DNA from: Apiospora phragmitis
Taxonomy: Eukaryota > Ascomycota > Sordariomycetes > Amphisphaeriales > Apiosporaceae
Direction of reading: 5' to 3'
NCBI GenBank assembly: GCA_038363925.1
Contig: JAQQWL010000015.1
Span: 310,001-374,000, forward strand
Length of the DNA: 64,000 bases
In this document: positions 9,900 through 21,188 of the stretch, piece after piece
Position numbering within the stretch: the stretch's first letter is position 1
Layout: every line of letters begins with the position of its first letter
Made by a program: the position numbers and the translations under genes
The notes under the pieces: generated by a model
What the model saw: only the letters and a program-made list of their open reading frames with translations
What the model was told of the DNA's origin: nothing
The model's database searches: none

Positions 9900-11493
9900 T
9901 CAATCCCAGTTACCTGCACCAAGATCGACCGACTGTCCCTTGTCAAGATCCTTCATGATATCGTCAATGCTCCAGGGTACGTATTTATACCCGGGCGGAT
10001 AGTTGGGTGGTATATCCTCATTCTCGTCCATCGGGATACCCTTGCGCATGCCGTCGATACATTTCGCGTAGTTCTGGTAGGTGTACGCCTCAGGGTCATG
10101 ATCCCACACCCAACGCGGATGCTTCGGCTGCGCCTTGCGCGGATCCAGCTTCGCCTTCGCCCAGTCCGTGTCCTGCAGGCGCTCGGCATTGGCGAAGCCC
10201 AGCTTCTGCGCGCAGGCGGTGCGCAGGAAGCGGAAGTTGATGTGCGCTCGGACGGCCTCGGGCACCTTGTCACGGCCGCCGCCGAGCTGGAGGCAAGATG
10301 CGAGGGAGACGGCATCCTCGATTGCCTGCGTGGCCCCGTTGCCGGAGGAAGGCATGTAGGAGTGAGCCGAATCCCCGATCTGGATGATACGCGCGGTGGG
10401 CGAGCTCCACGACGACTGAGGATTGCGCCAGAAGAGCTCGAAGTTGACAATGGTTCTCGGGGTGTGATGCGCACGAGGTCCTTGAAGATGGGCGCCCAGC
10501 CCTCGGCGCAGTGCACACTCTCATCGATCTTCTCCAAGACGTCCTCGGCTTCGACCGTGTGGTTCCACGACTCGCGCTCGTCTCCAGTGGCCTAGATCTT
10601 GAGTGTCAGAAGGGGGGGGGGAAGAAACAGGCTTTGCGTAGGGAAGATATATCTTACGTCATGATTCACAATCCACACAATAACATCGTGACGGGTGAGG
10701 GTGAGGCCGTAACTTCCGGGTCCAAGGAACGTCCTGACAATGGGATCTTGCCCATCCTTGAGCTTAAAAAACCCCTTGACTTCCGGGTTCTTGTCAAGAA
10801 CCTCGACGGGAAAGACGGCCCGCCACATAGCCCTGCCGGAGCTTGCTGCGCGGACCTGGCCGCCGACGACTTCCTGGCTCTTGGACCCGACCCCGTCGGC
10901 GGCAATCACAACGTCTGCCTCGAAACATTCGCCATTGTCGGTCTCGACGCCGGCTTTGCTGCGCGCTGCGTCCTCGAAGTATCGGACCACGCGCTTCCCG
11001 AACTCGATCTTGATACCGAGCCGGTTGACCTGATTAACAAACATTTTGTACACCAGGGGTCGCATCTGAAAGGCCCCGGGAGGCGTGTTCGGGTCCAGCC
11101 CTGCCTCCTTGAGACGCTCTGCGACCTTGAGTACGGGAATCATGCGGGTACCGTCATGCTTGAAGGTCTCCATCCAGCAGTTATGCAGCGAGATCTCGTC
11201 ATACTCCTTGGCCATTTCGGGCCAATGTTTGAAAAACTTTGTCCCACTGAGGCCCATGAAATACATGTCGCCTATTTCCAAGTCAGCGTATAGATCTCAG
11301 TGATCGCCGATCGAAACCGCATACCCATTGTACTTATTTCCGTGTGTCTCTCCAATACGCGCACCCTATGCCCCTTACGGGAGCACTCGATAGCAGCGGT
11401 GAGTCCCGCCAGCCCGGTGCCCACGATGAGCACGTCGATGCCCGAATCGGGATAAGAGCCGACTGGCTTTGGGGTGTTGTGGTCAGGGTCCAT
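9900..11493 (-). CDS. FAD-dependent aromatic monooxygenase (salicylate hydroxylase-like), with apparent frameshift
   Basis: Group A flavoprotein monooxygenase, NAD(P)H- and O2-dependent, hydroxylating aromatic substrates. Exons read 11325-11493, 10658-11271 and 9900-10591. The N-terminus has the Rossmann FAD motif IVGTGLAGLTAAIE ending in an acidic residue (VLER); mid-protein ADGVGSKSQ is the DG motif; and IQIGDSAHSYMPSSGNGATQ is the GD motif contacting the FAD ribityl. The product is about 491 residues. One base is missing in the GGGG run at 10459-10462 (a C run on the coding strand); with it restored the exons sum to a multiple of three and the GD motif is in frame. No membrane segment. It lies between the catalase and a P450, consistent with a tailoring role on a phenolic or quinone intermediate. 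The substrate cannot be read from the sequence. Confidence 0.85.
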
Positions 11494-12957
11494 GTTGGCG
11501 GAATTTGATAGTGTATCTATCCAGCTGCGATGCAACGTCAGTTGAAGAACGTTACCAAAAGCAGGCGGAAAGTATCAAATGTTTGTTTTATAGTGCAATG
11601 CTTGGGTGGCAGTCGACAGCTGAACATTCACTAGCCACTTTGTAGGACCTCCCCGATGGACAGGAGCAACGCACTAGGGGCTTCTTAGCTCACTACATAG
11701 GCACTGCATGGACACTGCATGGGCATTCTCACAGGCGAGGTCTGTCCGTGGCCCTGGTCTAGACCATGAAGGATTCAGGATCTTCCACGATGGATGTTCA
11801 ATCCACAAGCTGACATAATACACGTTAGTAATCAGATCCCATACCAAACTTAACCATTGCCAGGACCGGATCAACGCCTAAAGTACCCTTGCCGGTAGGC
11901 TGTCGAATCCTCCGTTTGAACGCCCACATGGTCCGCGCCAACTATACTTCATGCCGATCGGCCGCTATCCCCGACGGATGAACTCAAGCTTAAACCGCAT
12001 ATCGGGATGCCAAGCATTGGGCTCCGTTTTGATTATCAAATGCACTTACTGATAGAGATTCTTTACTATCATTGTTGGCCTGGTTCTTCCTCAACTTAGT
12101 TGACGAGGCCCCTTGACGGCGCCTTTGGCTCCCACCCAGAGCGCATGTCTATCTTGGCCCGGGAGTTTGATGGTAAAATGCTTCTCAAGCCCCAACAGCC
12201 ATCTATCCAGGGTTCTTGGCCCCTGGCCATGGTCGCCAGCTTCAGCTTATCGATGACGGCTCCTTGGACAAAGTCATTGGTCTATCATTTCCCTATCACG
12301 ATTGCCATCCCGGGCAAGGCGAAGGTTTGGTCACCCAAGCCAATACCTAGCTCATGGTGATGTCTCTCGCAATCACGCTTGAACGGCGGAAACGATGTGA
12401 CGCTACAGATCTTCCATAACTATAGCATATGATTACGTTAGAACTCTTGGCACCCTGTGGCAGTACGTAATGATTCATCTCGGGCTAGACCAGGGTTGCC
12501 ATACACCTTCCACATGGCCGATGAGACCTACACAGAAGTCGAGGTGAAAAAGGTTAGCGACCTAAACCCTGGAAGGGTAGTATGTGAAAACGTGGTGATC
12601 CAAGCTATTTTGGGAAACTATTGCGACGGCCGCATGCAACTTGTGGGTGGCCCCTGTTGAGCTTTGTGAAGGGGTTGTTCCCTTTCAACCGTGAAGCCAG
12701 GAATCATAATGTCGATTATCGCATGACTGCTAGAACTGGAAGGTTATTGGCAGTATGTTGAGCGACAGGGCGCCCCGTTCCCAAACACGTGTCACGTATC
12801 TGGGGCAAGTATAACAGATCTTGGACACTTCATAATGCTCAACGTTCCCGGATCTACCGGCAGAATCGGCCCATCGTCGCTCTCTTGGCACCCTCCAAAG
12901 ATACTGACAGCATTGGAGGCCTATACCACTTACTGAGCGCCCTGATCTGGTGGAAAG
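11494..12957. other. Divergent intergenic, FAD monooxygenase/P450
   Basis: About 1.46 kb between divergent genes. Short ORFs at 12100-12360 and 12457-12660 show no recognisable domain and lack coding-like continuity, so I do not call them genes. The interval probably contains both promoters and perhaps an old gene relic. Confidence 0.35.
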
Positions 12958-14915
12958 ATGCAGCTCATCACCGTCATCCTGCTGGCTGTCTTCGTGATAG
13001 GGCTAGCACTCCTCCACGTTGTGCGCGCTTTCAAGGAGATCAACAGTCCGAGACACCCACCGGGCCCGACACAGCTACCATGGATCGGCCGCATCCACGA
13101 CTTGCCGATCGAGCATATGTGGCTCAAGTTCAAGGAGTGGGCCGATGTGCACGCGGTGAACGGCTTCTACCGGACGACCATGTTGGGTGCCAACTTCGTT
13201 ATTATAACTGACGAGAAGGTGGCTGAGGATCTCCTCGTGCGGCGGGCCCGTACAAACTCGGACCGGCCTGTTATACGCTCGCTATTCGACAACAAAGGCT
13301 CGATGGAGTACTTGCCGCTGATGGGGCGAAACAGTAAGACTTCCTCTTTCTTCCTTGAGCAAACTACCGTCTGACTCCAGACCAAGAATACTGGGCACGC
13401 CAACGTAAACTCACGCACGCCTACCTCACCGAGGCCACGAATGCGCAGTACCACGGCGTCATCGACTTCGAGGCGAAGCGGTGGCTGGCGCGGCTGATCG
13501 CGAATCCGGACGGCTTCCAGGCGTCGCTCGAGGACATGGCGGCCAAGGTGATGTGCCAGCTGGTGTGGGACGACACGACGCTGAGCGCGGCCTGCGCCGA
13601 GGGCGCGTGGGGCCTGCTGCGGCAGATGTCGCCGGCGGGGCCCATCACCAACGTGCTGACGCCGCTGTGGCACCTGCCCGAGGTGGGGCCGCTCAACCCG
13701 TGGAAGCGCGCCGAGCGGCGCCGGCACGACGACCAGCAGGCCTGGTGGCAGGCGCGGCTCGACGGTGTGCGCCGCAAGATGGCGCGCGGCGAGATGCGGC
13801 CCTGCTGGACGCGCCAGTTCCTCGAGCGCGCCAAGACGACGTCGTCGGGCGGCATCACGGGCGACCTCGAGGCGTCGAGCATGCTAGGCATGCTGGCGCT
13901 CGTTGGCGTCTTCACCGTGGCCGGCCCGCTTAGCTACTTCCTGGTCAGCATGGTCACGCATCCGCGCTGGCAGGCCGAGGTGCAAAAGGAGATTGACGAG
14001 GCCTGCCACGGGCAGCTTCCCACGCTGGCGGACATGCCGAAGCTACCGGTTCTGCGGGCTTGCATCAAAGAAACGATGCGATGGAAGCCCAATGTGCCGA
14101 CAGGTAAATCTTCGCGCACAAAATCCGCGCATATTCGAATTATTATACTGATCTAGGGCCATAGGTGTTGCTCATGAAGCGGAGGCGGATGATGTTTACG
14201 CTGGTTACTTCATTCCCAAGGGCACTCGCATCCTCCCGTTGGACTGGTATGTACCCGTCACTTGTGACCTACATCTATGACCCAGAGGATCTGTCTAACA
14301 CTACTGCTCAGGGCCTTTCTCCGCAACCCCAACAAGTATCCTGACCCCGACAACTTCCGCCCCGAACGATGGCTGGAGGCTGGCTGGCCCACCTTCCAGG
14401 AGCCCCTGACCCAGTACCCGACGCTCAAAGGTATGACGTCGTTTGGCTGGGGCCAACGACAGTGCCTGGGCCAGTCGCTCACCGAGGACGAGCTGCTCAT
14501 CGTGTGCGGCGCGCTGGCTTGGTGTTTCAACCTGCGGCCCAAGCGCGACGCTGTCACGGGCCTGGACCTGCCCGTGCCGCTCGACAAGTCCAACAGCCTG
14601 CTGATCATCAAACCGGACCCGTTCGAGATGGCGTTTGAGCCGCGCAGCGAGAAGCGTCGCCAGGAGGCGTTGCGGCTGTGGGGCGAGGCCGAGGCCCGGG
14701 ACACGCAGCAACGGGCCGACTTCCTGAGACGGCCGAAGACGACGGATGAGGTGTTCGCGGCACAAGCGCCGTACGAAGCTTCTGCGCTTGATCTGTCCCT
14801 GGTGGACGAGAAGAAAGATGCCGCAGCGTACCGGTCCGGACATACAGGCGTCGACCCCGACACCGCCTGGCAGCTTTTTGCCCCTTCTTCAGTTTTCCCG
14901 ATGACCCTCCAGTAA
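12958..14915 (+). CDS. Cytochrome P450 monooxygenase (594 aa)
   Basis: Microsomal P450. Exons 12958-13333, 13381-14103, 14165-14246 and 14312-14915 sum to 595 codons without correction, so this gene is intact. The N-terminal segment (about residues 3-24) is a membrane anchor, followed by a proline-rich hinge (HPPGPTQLPWIG). The K-helix ExxR is in KETMRWKP, the PERF-type motif is DNFRPERWLE, and the haem loop is FGWGQRQCLG with the Cys ligand. It is longer than most fungal P450s (about 500-530) because of an extended acidic/charged C-terminal tail of about 90 residues. The architecture resembles fungal secondary-metabolism P450s of the CYP64/CYP620-like kind, but I cannot assign a family by eye. 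It lies directly upstream of a DUF1772 gene on the same strand, which suggests participation in the same pathway. Confidence 0.9.
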
Positions 14916-15912
14916 ACATATTGCTAAGGTTGGACTGTTTATGAGGCGTGGTCTTGATGGATCAGAATGGTCCTTTCATATTTGCGGCGTTCTTGGTGCG
15001 AAAGCTGGTTAGATGAAGAAAACTACATCTTAGACTAGATCTAAGAGGTCAACATTTCGGACATACCATCGCTATAGTAGAATTATATTACTTTATTTCC
15101 ATAGAACACCGTTACGTACAAATTGCAATAACACAACATGAGTTGTTGTTTGTATACATGTTCATTTCCCACACTTTCGACTTTCCGTTGCCAAGCAATG
15201 TTACCCCTCTGATTGATGGTAAAATATTGCCGTTGGGCCTGTTGTTCACTGCAGGCGGTGATATAGACTGTAAGTTTTAGCTCTGGCAATAGTGTCTTAA
15301 CCACAGTAATCGCCCTGTCCAATACTCGAGGATATAGTGGCACTCAAACCACTGACCTCGAGAAACAAAATTTTCAGTCCGAAGATGGAATTTACTCCAG
15401 AGTGCCCCCGGCCACTGGCCATCTGCCATGTCTATTCTCCTGATCATACACCAGATGAATTTGGCTTGGCTGGTGAAGCTCGCCCGGAGCTGATAGACCC
15501 ATCACATGGACTTGGGCTTGGATGCTTTTCGGACACTTTTCGGACTGCCGCAGAGTTCGCACCGGCTGAACCACGCCCGGGGCTAACACAGACAGTTCAG
15601 GGCCAAGCTCAACGTGCCACATCTGACCTTGAACCCTTGCGACCCTGCATTGTACCAACCCCGTTTCTGGTTTTATACTATAACTTCGAGAATTTTCCCG
15701 AGGACTCCTCGAGAGCCCCGACATTTGGTTACGCATCTTGACTGTGGTCATCAATTCCCTGCCTCTATGTATGCTGTGAGATTCGGAGAAGTCCGGTTGC
15801 TTACCACATTTGTCTGTTAATAGCGATCACGTAAGACAGGAAGCCGACAATTCCATCATCTTCCCCATCGAAACGCACCCACTCACAAACCCTTTCTGAC
15901 AAGTTCCCAGCC
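14916..15912. other. Intergenic, P450 to DUF1772 gene
   Basis: About 1 kb with no supported gene. An ORF at 15337-15741 and its antisense shadow have no recognisable product. The last 100 bases are CT-rich and probably the promoter and leader of the downstream DUF1772 gene. Confidence 0.4.
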
Positions 15913-16548
15913 ATGGCCGATACCACGACAATGAAAGCTGTCACGGGCGCAACCATCGCGTACTCGTTCATCCTTGTCGGTATGTCTCTTCTCTTGCTAC
16001 CCCCGCCTCTCTCTGTGTTGTTCGCCCGGACTTCCCCTATTAACTTGACTGCCTCCACAGGGAACGCCGTCACGCAATCGTTCATGGGCGTGCCGGCGCT
16101 GCTAGTTGACTTTCCCGCGCCGCGCTCCCCTTCGCACGCCGAGCGCGCGCGCCTGCTAGGCCGGCAGTGGCCCGTCTTCTGGGCGGTGGGCAACAATTTC
16201 TTCCGGCCCATCAGCACGCTGGGCATCGCAGGCTACGGGGCCGCAGCGTGGGCAGCCGCTTCCATAGGCGGCAATTGGAAGCCGTTTGCCATCGCCGCGG
16301 CGTGCCATGCCGTCAACGTCGTGCACTCGGCCGTCAACATGCAGCCCATCAACGAACGCATCGCCTCGCTTGGCAAAGAGGCCACAGGAGGCAAGGGGGA
16401 GGATAAGTCGGGCGCGCACTCGGTGGGCAGCGGTCAAGTAGAGAAGGCCGAGGAGTATGCTCAACGGTGGAGGCGGCTGAATCTTGTTAGGCTGGTAATG
16501 CCCCTAATCGCTGGGACATTGGCGATGACACAGGTGATTGGGAGGTAG
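15913..16548 (+). CDS. DUF1772 membrane protein, anthrone-oxygenase-like (184 aa)
   Basis: Two exons, 15913-15979 and 16061-16548, give 184 residues in frame. The protein has about four hydrophobic segments, an early G-N-A-V-T-Q-S-F helix, and a C-terminal half with NVVHSAVNMQPINERI, resembling the polar block between the third and fourth segments of DUF1772 proteins. The family includes small fungal anthrone oxygenases of the HypC/AflX-neighbour and TpcL/GedH kind, which oxidise anthrones to anthraquinones, but many members have no known role. Next to a P450 and an FAD monooxygenase it supports an aromatic polyketide tailoring context. No core synthase is visible, so the reaction is inferred only. 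Confidence 0.7.
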   Translation: MADTTTMKAVTGATIAYSFILVGMSLLLLPPPLSVLFARTSPINLTASTGNAVTQSFMGVPALLVDFPAPRSPSHAERARLLGRQWPVFWAVGNNFFRPISTLGIAGYGAAAWAAASIGGNWKPFAIAAACHAVNVVHSAVNMQPINERIASLGKEATGGKGEDKSGAHSVGSGQVEKAEEYAQRWRRLNLVRLVMPLIAGTLAMTQVIGR

Positions 16549-17143
16549 GTTGAACGCCGGAGTGTGAAACCAGCATCGGTCTGTGCAGGTCTCTGCAAGG
16601 TTGCGCTCATGTATGGCCGAAAGTATATAGCCCACGTACACACCATATACAGTTGCGCCAGTAAAGCAAATAGCAAAACGTGCAACAGGCAGCAACATAG
16701 AAAATGGCACGTGAATGAATCACAACAACCAGAAAATCTTAAGGAGCACGCTGATGGAACTTGCTTCTTCCATTCCGGCCTCCTGGTGGAAGAGTCCTGG
16801 ACCGAGTCGCGGAAAGGTTTACCATAAAACACTCCGGGTCAACCAACTCCAGCTAAGAGCAAATCTGTGCCGAACTAACCCCTTAAACCAATGTATATAA
16901 TAATACATGAAGAGCTTGGTACAACAATCGTAAGAGCCCAACGACCAGTAAATAGAACAGCATAGAACAAAACAAACAACAATAAAACACCCCTTCATTT
17001 TGCGTGCGTCACTCATTTCCAAGTAAACGGAACACCTTCACCGGTTCCGGCCCCCTTTTCCCGCCGCCCCCACCGCATTCGTTGCTATGCAGCCCAGGCC
17101 GCCAGCCCCCAAGAAGTGAGCGATTAAATCAAACTTTTTTTTT
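16549..17143. other. Convergent 3' region
   Basis: The 3' ends of the DUF1772 gene (+) and the Zn2Cys6 regulator (-) face each other. AT-rich stretches with AATAAA-like strings (for example around 16983) are candidate polyadenylation signals. A T8 run lies just inside the region near 17135-17143. No gene seen. Confidence 0.45.
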
Positions 17144-19605
17144 TCATCCGAACCGCCCGACCTGGAGCCAGCCCCGGCGGCCCCCAATCCACGCCTCAAC
17201 CTCCCGGCCCCTTTGCTCGAGCCGCCGCCGGAAATCGCGACACCACATGCGCTCGAGCTCGCCGTCGCGGCCGTCGGGACTCCAGAGTGCGCCGTAGAAG
17301 CTCTCGACGACGTGCAGTGGCGCGAGAGCCAAGTCCGGGTGGCCTCCTACCACCGCAGCAGCATCTACTTGTGGTTGCTGGTCTCCTTCTTCCCGTGGTG
17401 TTGGTGGCGGTGGTGGTGATATTGAGGGCGACCCAATCATCCAGTCCAGACTCCGGCAGATGTTGGCCGCCAATTTGCGGCGCTCTCGCACCTGGTAGCG
17501 TGCAGCCTCGCACCCGGGCGGCAAAAGGTCCTTGCAGCCGCTCCCTAGTGCCGCGGACACGACTACGCTTCCCCTTGTCAGACCTGAAGAAGAAGAAAAC
17601 CCGGCGCCCGAAGTATCCGTAAAAGGGTCCGAAGAGGTGCCACTGCCGTCGTACAAGACGGCATCTATGAGCGCCGCCATGCACTCGTACAGCAGCATCA
17701 ATGACGTCCAATAGTACACGTGGCCGAGGCCGATGACGGTGCTGGCAAAGTCGTAAGTACCGGCGAAGGGGATCTGCGCATGTCTTTGCCGCTCTATCCG
17801 GCCTTCTACAGCGGCTCCCATCCTGCTGCCGCCTGTCCCACCGCCGCCGCCACATCTGCCTAAGTTCAGACTGCCGTGGATCCAGTAGAGGAGCGGCATG
17901 TCATGGTTTCCGGCCGCCGCCCTCTCAATACCGGCGTACCACCGCGCCAGCTGGGCCTCGATGCCGAGACAGTTGCTCAGTAGGTCCTTGGCTTTGAGGC
18001 GGCGGCCCAGCGTGGCGGGCGGCAGCGGCAGAATGCGGTCGGCGTGGTGGAAGATGGAGGAGATGACGGAGATGACGTCAAAGAGCGAGTCCAGGAAGCT
18101 CTTAGGGTGCACCTCGTAGGGGACAGTGGTCCATTCGGGGGAAGCGAGGTGGCAAGGCGTGCGGGCGAGGAGCGAGGTCATGATCTGTTCATACATAGGA
18201 CACAATGGTCAGGAATCGGATGTTACAGTGTACGAGGGCAAATAGAGGAACTAATCGGAGTTTTATTGAGAAAAAGGTGTTCGACTTACAGCATTCGGTC
18301 GGTACACTCGAGCGAAAAGATGATGTGATGGGAAGTTCTGGAAATGCAGTGGCCCGAGGCTGAGGATGGGATCTGCAAGAATCGTGGGGTCCCGCCATGG
18401 CGGCTGGCTGCTACGAGCAGCTGATGCGTTATGCTAGCAATATCAAGACAAATCAGTACAGCGATAAATGTCAGGTACACTCCCTCCTTCCACAATACGA
18501 CTGAGAAGCACTCTAGGGAAAAGGAAGAAGAAGACGAGCACACGTTGCCTACCTCGTAGAGAAAGAGACACACAGCCTCCGATATGGCGGTCGCCGGCAT
18601 CAGTGACGAAAACCAAGGACCGGGCCCGCCGGCGCGGTATATCGTCGCATCGTCCAGTGCGCCGGAGGGGACGTGTACGAAGCATTGCGCACTCAGGCGA
18701 AACCCTACTTCGTCCGGCGCCGGCGCCGCCATGGCTGCCGCCGCGTCACGGTGGCGCGAGGGCGGCAGGTTCAACGTCAGCTGGCCCTCGGGCGTCATGG
18801 AGTCGAGGGATTTGAGGACGGCGTCGAGCTGTTGTGTCCACAGGGCCAAAAAGCGGGCTCGGTAGAAGCTGGGCGCCATGGGCGAAGCAGCCGACACCAG
18901 CGCGACCGCATCGCCGTCGTCCCATGCAGGCATCAGAGGTTCGAGGGGCTCCAGGTTCGCCATCGTCGTGGCCGTCGGCACCTGCGCCACCGTCGAGGTG
19001 CTATTGCTGCTGTGGCCACTAGCGCCGACAACGCTGACCCCCCCGAGAGTAGTCGCAAAGGAGCCGCCCCTACCATGGCCGGATGCCGAGGGAGTGAAAG
19101 ACGAAGGAGAAGCAGAGGCCGTCTCGCGCAGCGACAGTTGCGGCGAGGCTACCGAGGAACCGGGCGATGAAGAAAAGGAGCCGATGGTGGCGCCATCAGC
19201 AGCTGCCGCCGCCACCGCCGCCGCCTTGGCTTGCTTCTTTCTGGAGTTGGCCCGCGACGGCGAAGGGGGAGGAGGAGGCGTGCGGTTGGCGAGGTTTCTG
19301 GGCGGATGCGAGGCGCAGCGCCCCTTGTCGTCGACGGTGCCGACGATGAAGACGATCTCGCGCTCGTAACCCTCGCAGGCGCGGCCGTGGTCTGTACATT
19401 TCTTGCAAAAGGGGCGTGTATTGTCACACTGGGTCGAGCGGAAGGCGAAGAGGACGAACAAGTCAGCAGAAGGTCCGCTTTGGCGTTCTCCCGAACGCTC
19501 GGATTGGTATTAGGGAAACGATAGAAGGGGGCGTCGCCGACTTACCTTGACTCGCCTTACACGACAAGTGTTGCAGCCCTTGTATTTCCCTTTGACGCCC
19601 ACCAT
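17144..19605 (-). CDS. Zn2Cys6 transcription factor, candidate cluster regulator
   Basis: Four exons, 19546-19605, 18553-19428, 18290-18433 and 17144-18184, sum to 707 codons (706 aa) with phases agreeing. The first intron splits the zinc cluster: CNTCRVRRVKC then DNTRPFCKKC and CEGY, giving the CX2CX6CX5CX2CX6C pattern. The zinc cluster starts at about residue 10, as usual. A long Ser/Ala/Pro-rich linker follows (residues 50-180), then a region resembling the fungal TF middle homology domain, including the C-terminal block with LLARTPCHL and a conserved Trp-containing helix. It probably binds CGG triplets in nearby promoters. Its position at the end of the oxidative gene block makes it a candidate pathway activator. 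The alternative, a regulator unrelated to the cluster, cannot be excluded. Confidence 0.85.
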
Positions 19606-21188
19606 GCCGTCAAAGCTTTCTCTTCAATATGCTTATTGGTTGGTCGGAGATGAAAGCCCCTCTCGGTACGAAGATGTTGGCTGCAGTAGTCCACGAAGAA
19701 GGGCAAGCCGAAACAAGAACCGAAATGTCAGACAAATACTAGAAGTGAAAACGAAGAGAGGCGTCGCCCTTCCTTCTTCATGGCCGATGCATAACGTCGT
19801 CTAGGGATGAGGTTGCTTCTTCAGGTGTAGTAGGTGCCCGACCATAACCGCGACATCGTATAGCCAATTCAAGAAGGAAGGGAGAATTGGGGCAAAAGGC
19901 CGCTACGGCGTTTAAGGTATGATGGCTAATTATCATTCGGACAGAAGGGAGGGAGCGTTCGCACCAAAGTGCCCCAGCGTAAGCAATAGGGAGGGAGGGT
20001 CAGGTGTCTAACGGTTCGCCGGGATAAGGTATCTTCAAGTCGTCAATAGGGGAGAGAGATTCAGACCCCAAGAGCAGAATGGGGGGGGGGTGCTGCTCAG
20101 CTGGGGGGGTCATATAGAAGACGAATATGAACTGCAGGGGGCATAATTGAGAGGCCGGGGCCAATCAAAACGCACAAGTGCAGTGAACATCATCACACAT
20201 ATGGGAACTTGATGAAACAGCTGTTGAAAGTGTCGGACACGTTCTAGAAAATCCCGGTGAGCCACGGCTGACATCTCACGTCTCATTGCCTCTGGTTTGC
20301 CGGATCTTTCGTCAGCCTCTCCTCTGCATCCCTGCCATGTCGTGTTTGCGTGCTCTGCATCATTCGCATCATCCGCATGCGTCGGCAGTGGCAGTGACCA
20401 AGAACTGGACCGTCGGGATCGCAGGCGTATTCCGCGCTGCCAGCCTTGCCGGTGCAAATGCCCCGCGTGCGAAACATCCGGTGTAAAGCTGCGATACCAT
20501 GGTGGGATTGGACACATAATACGAGCCGGTTTCCTGGCAGATGGCTCCTCGACCATGGCCAGTCAGACCGTCTGGGCACTCGACCAATCAGCCTGTGCCA
20601 TGGCACTGTGCCTGCGTATGGATGTCGTATATCGTATGTCGGGCGGGGCTTTGCTTCCATGGACAAGCGGGCATAACCGAGACACTCAACCTGTCGTTTG
20701 GGTCATCCGCCTCGTAGGGCTGCAGCCTGCAGGGATGGTCGGTGGGGTTACCGAGGAGGTGGAGAGCAACACCAGCCGGCCTCGCCGTCTTATTCGACGG
20801 ATTCGTATCGGATGTTGTGCGCGTGTAGTAGGAGATTACACTTTTGGGTAAGCCGTATTGCAACGAATGACAGTCGTTTCCATAGGACCCAAGCAAGTCC
20901 TGGCACAAAAGCAAATACCTCTGGGCCTCCTCACGTTACACCTTCGGACGTCTTCTAGAATTTATGTATTGTCGTCTATCTGTCATGGCTTGCCTCGCCC
21001 CTGATAAGACTTCGCAATGCTTAGGCTTCCATGTCTACTTGTTCATCAACAGCGTACCTCTGAAGATCATCATTACCATCACCATTACGACGGAGTAAAA
21101 TGGAGATAACAAAAAAGAAAAGAGAAGGAAACAGCGCCCAATGCCCTTCTCCGGCCAACGACCAAAAATGACACCAATGCCCGCCCGC
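19606..21188. other. Intergenic with G-runs
   Basis: About 1.6 kb between the Zn2Cys6 regulator and the Mg2+ transporter, both on the minus strand. ORFs at 20297-20851 and opposite it are mutual shadows with no recognisable product. Two long G-runs (about 20080-20110) are present. The region should include the promoter of the regulator and the 3' end of the transporter. Confidence 0.4.

Noticed and set aside
2598..11493. Calling CYP51, catalase and FAD monooxygenase true pseudogenes
   Set aside because: The same kind of single-base break is found in likely essential genes in the window, so error is the simpler cause; only the catalase TAG remains suspicious.
18290..18500. Alternative exon in the Zn2Cys6 gene starting at 18500
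   Set aside because: It gives an immediate in-frame stop after the exon ending at 18553; the acceptor at 18434-18436 keeps all phases.
20297..20851. 184-codon + frame between the Zn2Cys6 and Mg2+ transporter genes
   Set aside because: An equally long antisense frame overlaps it, there is no ATG in good context and no family resemblance.
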